A DNA stretch of 64,000 nucleotides, from positions 1-64,000 of the forward strand of contig JAPSLP010000013.1 in assembly GCA_031180665.1 (NCBI GenBank), written 5' to 3'. Source of the DNA: Cupriavidus sp. GTDB taxonomy: Bacteria; Pseudomonadota; Gammaproteobacteria; Burkholderiales; Burkholderiaceae. Positions 26,187 through 34,339 of this stretch are shown here, piece by piece (positions within the stretch are counted from its first letter, which is position 1; every line of letters begins with the position of its first letter). The notes beneath the pieces were generated by a model. That model made no database searches. It was given only the letters and a program-made list of their open reading frames with translations, and was not told the origin of the DNA. The position numbers and the translations under genes were made by a program.

Positions 26187-26953
26187 GGTTCCGCGGCCGG
26201 TTTTGGCTTCGACTTTGGTTTTGATTTGGGCCTGGGCTTGGGCGCGGACTCCGGCGCGGACCTGGCCGCGGCGGACCGTTTTACGACCGTCTTGCCGGCG
26301 CCCTTGCGCGCGGCCTTGCCGCTGAACTTCGCGGCCAGCTTCAATGCCGCGACGATTTCATCGAAGGCGGCCTCGCGCGCGGCGGGATCGGGCACACGCA
26401 ACGCATAGGACGGGTGGTAGGTCGGTATCACGGTACGGCCTTCGTGCTCGATCGGCTGGCCCAGCACCTTGCGCAGCGCCGTCGCCTTGACGCCCAGCAC
26501 GGCCTTGAGCGCCGTCGCGCCGAGCGCCACCACCACGCGCGGCGCCACCCGCTCGAATTCGTCCTCGAGCCAATAACCGCAGGCCTCGATCTCGCGCTGT
26601 GCCGGGGTCTTGTGCAGCCGCCGCTTGCCGCGCAGCTCCCATTTGAAATGTTTGACCGCGTTGGTCAGGAATACCGACTCGCGCGACAAGCCGGCCTTCT
26701 CGAACGCTTCGTCGAGCAAGCGGCCCGCAGGGCCGACGAAGGCCTTGCCGGCGAGATCTTCCTGATTGCCGGGCTGTTCGCCGACCACCATCACCGGCGC
26801 CGGCGTCGGGCCGTCGCCGGGCACGCCGTGGGTGGCATGGCGCCACAGGTCGCAGCGGCGGCAGGCATCGAGCGTGGCGGGCCGCTGGTCGGACGGTTGC
26901 GGCGCGTCGTCGGGGGCGTCGCCGGGCGGGGCGGGGCGGGATGGCGAGGACAT
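26183..26953 (-). CDS. udgX: UdgX-type uracil-DNA glycosylase
   Basis: The 256-residue protein has motif A as GEQPG (58-62), followed by NQEDLAGKAFVGPAGRLLD. It carries the R-loop insertion GKRRLHKTP with H114, which matches the His that forms a covalent link to the uracil-derived abasic site in Mycobacterium smegmatis UdgX. Motif HPSYALR is present. Iron-sulfur ligands would be C31, C34 and the Cys in EIEAC; at the remaining family-4 Cys position this protein has His (AVKHFKW). It would bind uracil-containing DNA in the cytoplasm. The C-terminus is a 40-residue Lys/Pro tail encoded by 12-bp repeats. The ATG at 26953 was chosen over 27013, which adds no conserved sequence. Confidence 0.88.
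   Translation of the reverse strand: MSSPSRPAPPGDAPDDAPQPSDQRPATLDACRRCDLWRHATHGVPGDGPTPAPVMVVGEQPGNQEDLAGKAFVGPAGRLLDEAFEKAGLSRESVFLTNAVKHFKWELRGKRRLHKTPAQREIEACGYWLEDEFERVAPRVVVALGATALKAVLGVKATALRKVLGQPIEHEGRTVIPTYHPSYALRVPDPAAREAAFDEIVAALKLAAKFSGKAARKGAGKTVVKRSAAARSAPESAPKPRPKSKPKSKPKPAAEP
26206..26241. repeat. 12-bp period repeat in the 3' end of the UdgX gene
   Basis: Three units (ggcttcgacttt, ggttttgatttg, ggcctgggcttg) encode the KPKSKPKSKPRP tail on the minus strand. Confidence 0.65.
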
Positions 26954-27052
26954 GGCGCGTGGGCAGCGGTGCTGGCAAGCCGCATTGCCTGCTTCAAGCA
27001 CGCCGCATGCCAACGGCGCCGGTTTCGCTCGGAGGGATCGGAGGGAATCGAC

Positions 27053-28291
27053 TCAGAGCGGCAGCAGCGACAGCCCCCAACCGCCGAAGGCGCAGGCGAG
27101 CACCACCAGCCAAGGCGGCAGCTTCCAGAACATCAGCGCCACCAGCGCCGCGAGCGCCAGCGCGAAGTCGGCCGGGCGGTGGATCGCGCTGGTCCAGACC
27201 GGGTCGTACAGGGCGGCCAGCAGCACGCCGACCACGGCCGCGTTGACGCCGGCGAGCGAGCCCTGCGCATGCGGGCTGCGGCGCAGCCGTTCCCAGAACG
27301 GCAGGGCGCCGGCGACCAGCAGGAAAGACGGCAGGAAGACCGCGGCCAGGCACAGGGCGCCGCCGGCCCAGCCGCTCGGCGCGATCCGCATCGCGGCGCC
27401 GAGGAAAGCGGCGAAGGTGAACAGCGGACCGGGCACCGCCTGTGCCGCGCCGTAGCCGGCCAGGAAGGCGTCGTTGTCGACCCAGCCGGTGGGGACCACC
27501 GCGGCCTGCAGCAGCGGCAGCACCACGTGGCCACCGCCGAACACCAGCGAGCCGGCGCGGTAGAAGGCATCGGTCAGCGCCAGCGCCTGGCCGGGCCAGG
27601 CCTGCGCCGCCAGCGGCAGCAGCGCCAGCAGGGCGACGAAGATCGACAGCAGCAGCGCGCCGAGCCCGCGGTCTACGGCAATCGGCAAGACGCCATGGTC
27701 CTCGACCGGGACCGTCTTCAGCATGGTGCGGCCAACCAGCGCCGCCACCGCCATCGCCGCGACCTGAGCCAGCGCCCCGGGCACCAGCACCACCACGCAG
27801 GCCGCGACCGCGGCTATCGTCGCGCGCGGGCGGTCCGGACACAGCGCGCGGCCCATGCCCCAGACCGCCTGCGCGACCACCGCCACGGCGACGATCTTCA
27901 GCCCGGCCAGCATGCCGGCGGGCAGCACGTTGCCCCATGTCGACAAGGTCAGCGCGAACAGGATCAGCGCGATGGCGGAAGGCAGCGTGAAGCCGACCCA
28001 GGCCGCCAGCATGCCGCCAAAGCCCGCGCGCGACAGCCCGATCGCCATGCCGACCTGGCTGCTGGCCGGTCCCGGCAGGAACTGGCAGAGCGCGACCAGA
28101 TCGGCATATGCGCGCTCGCCGATCCAGCGCCGGCGCACCACGAATTCCTGGCGGAAATAGCCCAGATGCGCGACCGGCCCGCCGAAGGAGGTCAGGCCCA
28201 GCCGCAGGAAGACCAGGAATACCTCCCACACCGGATGGCGATTCGGGGCGAGGCTATGGCCGTCGGTGGCCGGCATCGGTTCTGGCTCCAT
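27053..28291 (-). CDS. chrA: Chromate transporter, ChrA family (two-domain)
   Basis: The 412-residue polytopic protein has two homologous CHR halves. The first contains LTSFGGPVAHLGYFRQEFV and FLPGPASSQVGMAIG; the second contains LVFGGGHVVLPLL and AVPGPLFTFAAFLG. Both FGG and PGP motif pairs are complete, as in full-length ChrA, which exports chromate (sulfate-like) by a proton-linked mechanism. The ATG at 28291 is given; an ATG at 28276 has a better placed GGAG. The frame stays open through an 8-9-bp minisatellite to 28525, but that part is not homologous. No chrB regulator is adjacent. Confidence 0.9.
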   Translation of the reverse strand: MEPEPMPATDGHSLAPNRHPVWEVFLVFLRLGLTSFGGPVAHLGYFRQEFVVRRRWIGERAYADLVALCQFLPGPASSQVGMAIGLSRAGFGGMLAAWVGFTLPSAIALILFALTLSTWGNVLPAGMLAGLKIVAVAVVAQAVWGMGRALCPDRPRATIAAVAACVVVLVPGALAQVAAMAVAALVGRTMLKTVPVEDHGVLPIAVDRGLGALLLSIFVALLALLPLAAQAWPGQALALTDAFYRAGSLVFGGGHVVLPLLQAAVVPTGWVDNDAFLAGYGAAQAVPGPLFTFAAFLGAAMRIAPSGWAGGALCLAAVFLPSFLLVAGALPFWERLRRSPHAQGSLAGVNAAVVGVLLAALYDPVWTSAIHRPADFALALAALVALMFWKLPPWLVVLACAFGGWGLSLLPL

Positions 28292-28346
28292 GGGCTGGCG
28301 CGGGCTCGGGTGCAGGGAGCGCCATGGTAGCGCAGCGCCATGACAT

Positions 28347-28522
28347 GGGGCACTGGGGCTCTGGGGGCTCTGGGGGCTCTGGGGGCTCTTGGGGTTCTTG
28401 GGCTCTGGGACTCTGGGACTCTTGGGCTCTGGGACTCTGGGACACTGGGACTCTGCGGCTCTGGGGCTCCGGGACTCCGGGACTCCGGGACTCCGGGACT
28501 CCTGGACTCCGGGACTCTGGGG
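28347..28522. repeat. 8-9-bp minisatellite between mscS and chrA
   Basis: About 21 tandem units of CTCTGGGA / CTCCGGGA / CTCTGGGGG type occur. The left part has 9-bp units and the right part 8-bp units. It fills the gap between the MscS stop and the chrA start on the minus strand, and is open in frame in both directions. Confidence 0.9.
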
Positions 28523-28543
28523 CACGCGCCGGTGGGAGGGCTG

Positions 28544-29503
28544 CTATTGCCTCGTCGCAGTGTGCATCGGCATGGCACCGGCGGCCGCGGGCGCGTGCGG
28601 GCGCAGCCGCCTGGGCGTAATGCGGAAAGGCTGCGCCTCGCCGCGCTTGTCCGCGCCCGCATAGACCCGCAGATGCGGCACCGCGATCTCGATGCCGCGG
28701 CGATCGAAGGCCTTCTTCAGGCGACGCAGGAATTCCCGCCGCACGGTCCACTGCTCCAGCGGGGCCGTGCGGAAGCGGCAGCGCACGATCATTTCCGAGG
28801 AGCCGAAGCGATCGACTCCGGCGATCTCCAGATCGTCGAGGATGCGCTTGCCGTGCTCGGGGTCCTCGCGCATGCTCTTGCCGACTTCGCGCATGACCTC
28901 CATCACTTCGTCCGCATCCTCGCGATAGGCGACGCCGATATCCATGACCGCCTGCGCGAATCCGCGGCTCATGTTGACCACCGTGGTGATCTGGCTGTTC
29001 GGCACGTAATGGACGTTGCCGTCGTAGTCGCGCAGCCGTACGTAGCGCAGCGTCAGCTCCTCCACGAGGCCGCTGTGCCCGCCCACGTCGACCACGTCGC
29101 CTTGCTGGATCTGGTTCTCGAGCAGGATGAAGAAGCCGTTGAAGTAGTCCTTGACCAGCGACTGCGCGCCAAATCCGACCGCCAGGCCGACCACCCCGGC
29201 GGCTCCGAGGATCGGCGCGACCGAGATGCCCATCTCGCCGAGCACCAGCATCACCGCGATCAGCGAGATCGCTACCGTGGCGATGTAGCGCGACACCCGG
29301 CCCAGGGTTTCGGCGCGCATCACGGCCTCGCGGGAATCGAGCCGCATCGCGACCCGCTGGCGAAAGGCGCGAATGGCCCGCTGCACGGCCACGCTGGCGA
29401 TCCATGCGGCCACGATGATCAACAGGATGCGCAGTACCGTCAGCGATACATCGCCGAACAGCTGCCAGGCATGCGCCAGGCTTTGCGTGGTAGAGGGGTC
29501 CAT
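28544..29503 (-). CDS. MscS-family small-conductance mechanosensitive channel
   Basis: The 319-residue inner-membrane protein has helices at about 20-45, 70-90 and a pore-lining helix (GAAGVVGLAVGFGAQSLVKDYFNGFFILLENQ) with the Gly/Ala packing pattern of TM3. The beta domain starts with IQQGDVVDVGGHSG and carries PNSQITTVVN. It releases solutes on osmotic downshift. The last 35 residues are a basic, disordered tail. AGGAGA precedes the ATG. It lies downstream of the MFS gene but a strong terminator separates them. Confidence 0.92.
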   Translation of the reverse strand: MDPSTTQSLAHAWQLFGDVSLTVLRILLIIVAAWIASVAVQRAIRAFRQRVAMRLDSREAVMRAETLGRVSRYIATVAISLIAVMLVLGEMGISVAPILGAAGVVGLAVGFGAQSLVKDYFNGFFILLENQIQQGDVVDVGGHSGLVEELTLRYVRLRDYDGNVHYVPNSQITTVVNMSRGFAQAVMDIGVAYREDADEVMEVMREVGKSMREDPEHGKRILDDLEIAGVDRFGSSEMIVRCRFRTAPLEQWTVRREFLRRLKKAFDRRGIEIAVPHLRVYAGADKRGEAQPFRITPRRLRPHAPAAAGAMPMHTATRQ

Positions 29504-29520
29504 GATTTCTCCTGATGTCC

Positions 29521-29552
29521 AAAAAGACTCGGCCCGGGCGAACCCGGGCCGA
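29521..29552 (-). terminator. Intrinsic terminator after the MFS gene
   Basis: The arms tcggcccggg (29529-29538) and cccgggccga (29543-29552) form a perfect 10-bp stem with a 4-base loop. On the minus strand it is followed by GTCTTTTT. It separates the MFS gene from mscS. Confidence 0.9.
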
Positions 29553-29628
29553 ACTCAGGATTGGCAGTGCCAGGCGGCGAATAGTTCCCTGCGGCGCGAC
29601 GCCCGGGCCCCCAGGGGCTGCCGCCCCG

Positions 29629-30897
29629 CTACGCGGCCGCCGCCGCTCGCCGGCCCGAGGCGTCGGACAGCGACAGCAGATAGACCAGCAAGCCGCCCGC
29701 CGCCAGCAGCAGGCCGACCCAGCCGGTCGATTGCCAGCCAAGGCCGGCCGCGATGGTCACGCCGCCGAGCCATGCGCCCAGCGCGTTCGCCATGTTGAAG
29801 GCCGAGTGATTGAGCGCCGCGGCCAGCGTCTGCGCATCGCCGGCGACGTCCATCAGGCGGATCTGCAGGGCCGGTCCGAGAGCCACCACGGTGCCGATCA
29901 GCAGCACATTGGCCGACGCCAGCCAGGCGTGCGGCGCGGTCAGCACGAAGGCGCCGAGTACCGCCGCCGACCAGACCAGTACGCCGCCGATGGTCGGCAT
30001 CAGCGCCTTGTCGGCCAGCTTCGAGCCGGCGAGGTTGCCGATCACCATGCCGACGCCGAACAGCGCCAGCACGAACGGGATGCCGCTGGCGGGCAGGTGC
30101 GCCAGCTCGATCATCGTGGGCTTGATATAGCTGAACACCGCGAACATGCCGCCGAAGCCGATCGCGCCGATGCCCAGCGTCAGCCAGACCTGCTTGCGCC
30201 CCAGCGCCGACAGCTCGCGCAGCGGGCTGGCGTGGCGGTCGGCCGGCACGAAGGGCACCCAGCGCCAGACCAGCAGCACCGTCAGCGCGCCGATCAGGCC
30301 GACCAGCGCGAAGGCCGAGCGCCAGCCCAGCCATTGGCCGATCGCCGCAGCGATCGGCACGCCGATCAGCGTGGCGACGGTCAGGCCCAGCATTACCATG
30401 CCGACCGCCTGCGCGCGCCGCTCGCGCGGGACCAAGCCCGCGGCGACCAGCGCCGCCACGCCGAAGTAGGTGCCATGCGGAAAGCCGGTCAGCAGCCGCG
30501 CGACGATCATCGAGCCGTAGCCGGGTGCCAGCGCGCTGGCGAAGTTGCCGATGGCGAAGACCGCCATCAGCGCCAGCAGCAGGGTACGGCGCGGCAGCTT
30601 CGCGCCGAGCACCGCCAGCAGCGGGGCGCCGATCACCACGCCCAGCGCATAGGCGCTGATCAGATGGCCGGCCGCCGGGATCGTGATGCCGAGGTCGCTG
30701 GCGGCATCGGGCAGCAGGCCCATGATGACGAATTCGCCGGTGCCGATGGCGAAGCCGCCGACGCCCAGCGCCAGCAGCGCGAGCCGCCCGGCGCGGCGCT
30801 CCGCCTTGCTGGTGGCGGAAGCGGCCGGCGAAGCGGCGGGGACGTCGTGTGAAAAGGAGTCGATCGGATCGTATGGGCTACCGTCAGGGGCGGACAT
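29629..30897 (-). CDS. MFS transporter, DHA1/AraJ-type exporter
   Basis: The 422-residue protein has 12 predicted helices. GTGEFVIMGLLPDAASDLGI opens the first helix, as in the AraJ/YdhP sugar- or drug-exporter subfamily. The loop 2-3 motif is GAKLPRR, and HGTYFGVAALVAAGLVPRE is also typical. It probably exports an unknown small molecule by proton antiport. The ATG at 30897 is preferred: the frame upstream of it is non-conserved. The 260 bases between it and the SDR stop contain no gene I can support. Confidence 0.88.
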   Translation of the reverse strand: MSAPDGSPYDPIDSFSHDVPAASPAASATSKAERRAGRLALLALGVGGFAIGTGEFVIMGLLPDAASDLGITIPAAGHLISAYALGVVIGAPLLAVLGAKLPRRTLLLALMAVFAIGNFASALAPGYGSMIVARLLTGFPHGTYFGVAALVAAGLVPRERRAQAVGMVMLGLTVATLIGVPIAAAIGQWLGWRSAFALVGLIGALTVLLVWRWVPFVPADRHASPLRELSALGRKQVWLTLGIGAIGFGGMFAVFSYIKPTMIELAHLPASGIPFVLALFGVGMVIGNLAGSKLADKALMPTIGGVLVWSAAVLGAFVLTAPHAWLASANVLLIGTVVALGPALQIRLMDVAGDAQTLAAALNHSAFNMANALGAWLGGVTIAAGLGWQSTGWVGLLLAAGGLLVYLLSLSDASGRRAAAAA

Positions 30898-31157
30898 GGG
30901 GAGATGACTGCAAGAGATCGCGCGAACGCGTGTTATTTGGGTCTTGAGATGAACCGGAGCGCGGGCTCTGTGGCCCGCTGCCACGCTCGGACGCGATCGA
31001 AGCGATCCGGGCGGCCGGTTTCGCCGTTATTGTGCAGCAAAACGCGCGACTGTGCTGCGACGCAGCATGACGGCGCCGGCACTAGGACGAACCCCGGAGG
31101 GTCGTCTGGGGGCGTCCCGGGGGGCGTCGGCGGGTTCTCGGAAGTGCTCGGTGGGCT

Positions 31158-32150
31158 CTAGTCGGGCAGCCGGCGCCACAGCGCCCGTATGCCCAGGGAA
31201 ATGCCGACGGCCAGCAGACCAGCGCCGATCAGGCCCGCCTGCGTGGCGCGCGAGCCCCCGTTGCGGTTCCGCCAGCCGCCGTCCACCGCCATATAGCCCT
31301 CGGTCGGGTCGAACAGATTGCCGTCGGTGCGCGGCGCCGGATCGGCGCGGTCCATGTAGCGCTGGGCCAGTTGCTGGGAAAAGCGCCGAGTCAGGCCCGG
31401 AGTGACAAGGTTGCCGAGGCGGGACAGCCACGCCACGCTGCCGATGGTGATCGCCTGACGTTGCGGCCGTGCGGCCGCCCGCACGATCGCCCGGGCGATG
31501 GTGCGGGGATCGACCAGCGGCCGGGGCGGGCGGATCGCCTTGCCGGTGTAGTTGGCGCAATGCCGAAAGGCCGGCGTATCGGCCACCGCCGGGAAGATGT
31601 CGCAGACGTGGATGCCGGGGAAGGGCAGCAATTCGGCGCGCAGCGCCTTGCTGAAGCCGCGCAAGCCATATTTGCTGGCGGTGTAGGACACGCCATAGGC
31701 CGACGGCGACCACGCATTCATCGACAGCACATTGATCAGCGTGCCGTGTCCCTCGCGCTTGAAGTACGGCAGTACCGCGTGCGCGCCGTACAGGTAGGCG
31801 ATCAGGTTGGTCCGCAGTACCCGCTCATGGGCGTGCACCGGCGTCTCGTCCAGCAGGCCGACCGTGCCGACGCCGGCGTTGTTGACCCAGACATCGATGC
31901 GGCCGTCGCCGGTGTCGGCCGCCAGCCGGGCCAGCGCCGCGACGGCTTCCGCGTCGCCGACATCGGTCGGCACCGTCAGTGTGTCGGCGCCGTGCGCCGC
32001 GCAGACATGGGCGACTTCGCGCAGCGCCGCTTCCCCGCGCGCGGCGAGCACCAGGCGCACGCCGCTGCGGGCGAAGGCCTCGGCGGTGGCCCGTCCGATG
32101 CCGCTGGACGCGCCGGTGATGACGATGGTGACGGGACGGGACGGACGCAT
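31158..32150 (-). CDS. SDR-family oxidoreductase with C-terminal membrane helix
   Basis: The 330-residue protein has a Rossmann motif TGASSGIG (12-19), NNAG at 90-93 and the catalytic triad S143, Y156 and K160 (YTASK). It has the classical SDR length plus a tail of about 60 residues ending in a hydrophobic segment (LIGAGLLAVGISLGIRALW), which should anchor it to the membrane. The substrate is unknown. AGGAGTGACC precedes the ATG at 32150. A 32-bp tandem repeat lies between it and the LysR gene upstream. Confidence 0.88.
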   Translation of the reverse strand: MRPSRPVTIVITGASSGIGRATAEAFARSGVRLVLAARGEAALREVAHVCAAHGADTLTVPTDVGDAEAVAALARLAADTGDGRIDVWVNNAGVGTVGLLDETPVHAHERVLRTNLIAYLYGAHAVLPYFKREGHGTLINVLSMNAWSPSAYGVSYTASKYGLRGFSKALRAELLPFPGIHVCDIFPAVADTPAFRHCANYTGKAIRPPRPLVDPRTIARAIVRAAARPQRQAITIGSVAWLSRLGNLVTPGLTRRFSQQLAQRYMDRADPAPRTDGNLFDPTEGYMAVDGGWRNRNGGSRATQAGLIGAGLLAVGISLGIRALWRRLPD

Positions 32151-32208
32151 GGTCACTCCTTCGCGGATCGGCAATCGTGCGGGGTGACGATGCAAACGCC
32201 ATGCCACG

Positions 32209-32370
32209 GCGTGATCCGCCGCTGGGCCTGTCGCCACTAGGCGCGTCATCCGCCGGGCCTGTCGCCACCAAGCGCGTCATCCGCCGAGTGTGTCCGCCAC
32301 CGAGCGTGTCATCCGCCGAGTGGGTCCGACGCCGAGCGTGTCATCCGCCGAGTGGGTCCGACGCCGAGCC
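32209..32370. repeat. About five tandem copies of a 31-32-bp repeat
   Basis: Units beginning gcgtgtcatccgccgagtg start at about 32209, 32241, 32272, 32304 and 32336. The last two are nearly identical; the first two are more diverged. It lies between the LysR stop and the SDR start on the minus strand. Confidence 0.85.
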
Positions 32371-32424
32371 CCCTTGCCACCGCGCCTGCTCGCCGCGGTG
32401 CCTGTCCGCCGCCGTGCCAGGCCG

Positions 32425-33312
32425 CTATGCCGGCCCCATCTCCAGGCTGGCGAACAGATCGGCCAGCGTCGGCACCGAGCGCGCCGGCCAGATCGCCGAC
32501 AGGTCGAAGGTCGGCAGCGCGTCGCCGTCGCGGACCTCGCAAAAGCGCACGCCGCGGAAGTTCAGCGAACGGATCCAGCTCGGCAACAGCGCCACGCCGC
32601 AGCCGCCCGCGACGCAGGCCAGCACCGTCAGCGTTCGGTTTGCTTCCTGTGCGACGTGCGCCTCGTGGCCGACCTTGCGCATCGCGTCCAGGATGCCGGC
32701 ATAGAAGGCCGGCAGCTGGGCCTGCGGATACAGCACCAGGCCAGCCTCGGCGATCTGGGCCAGCGACACCTTGCCGTCCGGGCCGGGCTCGAGTTCGTCG
32801 GGGATCGCGGCAACCAGCCGGTCGCGCAGCAGCGGGCGCTCGCGCATGCGCCCGCCGACGGCCACCGGCGTATGCATCAGGCCGAGGTCGATGGCGCCGG
32901 TACGCAGCGCCTCGGCCTGCTCGGCATTGCTCATCTCGCGCAGGATGACGCGCACCCCGGGGGCGCGCCGGCGCAGTTCGCGCAGCGCGCGCGGCAGCGT
33001 ATCGAACAGCGCCGAGGACACCAGGCCGATGGTCAATTGCCCTGCGCTGCCGCGGCCGATCTCCTGCGCGCGCCGGGCCGCCGCGTCGATGCGCTCGACG
33101 CTGGTGCGCACATCGTCGAGGATCGCCAGCGCCGCCGCGGTCGGCTGCGCGCCGCGGCGCGAGCGTTCGAACAGCCTGACGCCAAGGTCCTTCTCCATGC
33201 GGGCCAGCGCGGTGCTCAGCGCCGGCTGCGCGATGCCGAGCCAGTCGGCGGCGCGGCTGACGCTGCCATGGTCGATCACGGCGAGGAAGTAGCGCAGGTG
33301 GCGGGTTTCCAT
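32425..33312 (-). CDS. LysR-family regulator of the adjacent amidohydrolase-Bug operon
   Basis: The 295-residue protein has an N-terminal HTH (SVSRAADWLGIAQPALSTALARMEKDLGVRLFERS) and a C-terminal substrate-binding domain (about 90-290). The ATG at 33312 gives METRHLRYF, the canonical LysR start; the frame is open to 33429. It is divergent from the amidohydrolase gene, and a T-N11-A box overlaps its own start region, so it probably represses itself and activates the divergent operon. Confidence 0.9.
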   Translation of the reverse strand: METRHLRYFLAVIDHGSVSRAADWLGIAQPALSTALARMEKDLGVRLFERSRRGAQPTAAALAILDDVRTSVERIDAAARRAQEIGRGSAGQLTIGLVSSALFDTLPRALRELRRRAPGVRVILREMSNAEQAEALRTGAIDLGLMHTPVAVGGRMRERPLLRDRLVAAIPDELEPGPDGKVSLAQIAEAGLVLYPQAQLPAFYAGILDAMRKVGHEAHVAQEANRTLTVLACVAGGCGVALLPSWIRSLNFRGVRFCEVRDGDALPTFDLSAIWPARSVPTLADLFASLEMGPA

Positions 33313-33329
33313 ATTAAAACGGTATGAAT
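33313..33329. promoter_or_regulatory. LysR-type recognition site (ATT-N11-AAT)
   Basis: ATT at 33313-33315 and AAT at 33327-33329 flank 11 bases. Its centre is about 61 bases upstream of the start point predicted from the -10 at 33370, the usual position for a LysR recognition site. Confidence 0.55.
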
Positions 33330-33346
33330 AAACAGATTCGGGATAA

Positions 33347-33375
33347 TGGAAAACTATACCCGCGCTCCCTAGAAT
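33347..33375 (+). promoter_or_regulatory. Sigma-70-type promoter of the amidohydrolase-Bug operon
   Basis: The -35 TGGAAA (33347-33352) and -10 TAGAAT (33370-33375) are 17 bases apart. The -10 overlaps the decamer GCGCTCCCTA (33362-33371), which also covers the -10 of the ornithine cyclodeaminase-like operon at 52933-52942. Confidence 0.5.
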
Positions 33376-33460
33376 CCGTCCCAGATTTCGTTTCACGCGA
33401 TCGCTTTCACGTTCCCGTCTTCGCGCCATCGCTTACCCGTTCCCTGTCAGGAGTCGCGCC

Positions 33461-34339
33461 TTGTCCCGGTCCTCGCCATCCGCGCCGCCATTCGCGTCGC
33501 CAATCGCGTCGCCATCTGCGCCACCATCGGCTGTCGACTCGCATGCCCATGTGTTCGAGCACGGCCTGGCGCTGGCGGCGGTCCGGCGCTACCGGCCGGA
33601 CCACGACGCGCTGCTGGGCGACTACCTGAAGCAACTCGACGCCCATGGGCTGAGCCAGGGCGTGCTGGTCCAGCCGAGCTTTCTCGGCACCGACAACCGC
33701 TACCTGCTGGCCGCGCTGCGTGCGCAGCCGGCCAGGCTGCGCGGCGTGGCGGTGGTGGACCCCGCCATCGAGGATGCGGAACTCGAGGCCATGGCCGCGG
33801 CCGGCGTGGTCGGCATCCGGCTGAACCTGATCGGCCTGCCGGCGCCGGACCTGGGCGCCGCGCCGTGGCAGGGCTTGCTCGAGCGCGTGCAGGCACTGGG
33901 CTGGCACGTCGAGTTGCATCTTCCCGCGGCGCGACTGCGGGAAGTCATGCCGGCGCTGCTGGCGGCCGGCTGCCGCATCGTCGTCGATCATTTCGGCCGG
34001 CCCGATCCCGCGCTCGGCGTGGCGGACCCCGGCTTCGACGATCTGCTGCGCCAGGCCGACAGCGGCCGGGTCTGGGTCAAGCTGTCCGGCGCCTATCGCA
34101 ACTGGCCCGATGCGCAATGCGCGCAGGCGGGGCGGCTGGCCGCGCAGCGGCTGCTGCAGGCCTTCACCGCCGGACGCCTGCTGTGGGGCAGCGACTGGCC
34201 CCATACCCAACATCGTCACGTGGCCTACGGTGCGACCCGGCAATGGCTCGACGACTGGATCGACGATGCCGCGCAGCGCCGGCAATTGCTCGGCGATACC
34301 GCGCTGAACCTATTCCAATTCCAAGGAGACTTCGCATGA
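33461..34339 (+). CDS. Amidohydrolase-family metal-dependent hydrolase (PDC/LigI-like TIM barrel)
   Basis: The 292-residue TIM-barrel hydrolase has the metal motif HAHVF just after the N-terminus (SAVDSHAHVFE), VELHLPA and VDHFGRP at the later strand ends, and the catalytic aspartate in LLWGSDWPHT. This is the amidohydrolase_2 pattern shared with 2-pyrone-4,6-dicarboxylate lactonase. The start is TTG, fixed by CAGGAG seven bases upstream and by the absence of any in-frame ATG before the conserved motif. The first 25 residues are a Pro/Ser/Ala stretch from four 12-bp repeats (33476-33523). It is translationally coupled (ATGA) to the Bug protein and probably hydrolyses the compound that protein binds. 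Confidence 0.85.
   Translation: MSRSSPSAPPFASPIASPSAPPSAVDSHAHVFEHGLALAAVRRYRPDHDALLGDYLKQLDAHGLSQGVLVQPSFLGTDNRYLLAALRAQPARLRGVAVVDPAIEDAELEAMAAAGVVGIRLNLIGLPAPDLGAAPWQGLLERVQALGWHVELHLPAARLREVMPALLAAGCRIVVDHFGRPDPALGVADPGFDDLLRQADSGRVWVKLSGAYRNWPDAQCAQAGRLAAQRLLQAFTAGRLLWGSDWPHTQHRHVAYGATRQWLDDWIDDAAQRRQLLGDTALNLFQFQGDFA
33476..33523. repeat. 12-bp tandem repeat, four copies, at the 5' end of the amidohydrolase gene
   Basis: Units ccatccgcgccg, ccattcgcgtcg, ccaatcgcgtcg and ccatctgcgcca run without gaps. They encode PSAP-PFAS-PIAS-PSAP. Confidence 0.8.

Noticed and set aside
28347-28522. CRISPR array
   Set aside because: Units are 8-9 bp without spacers; no cas genes are in the window. 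The 32-bp array at 32209 also lacks spacers.
28292-28525. N-terminal extension of chrA through the minisatellite
   Set aside because: The frame is open but encodes only Pro/Ser/Glu repeats with no ribosome site at 28525; ChrA homology starts near 28255.
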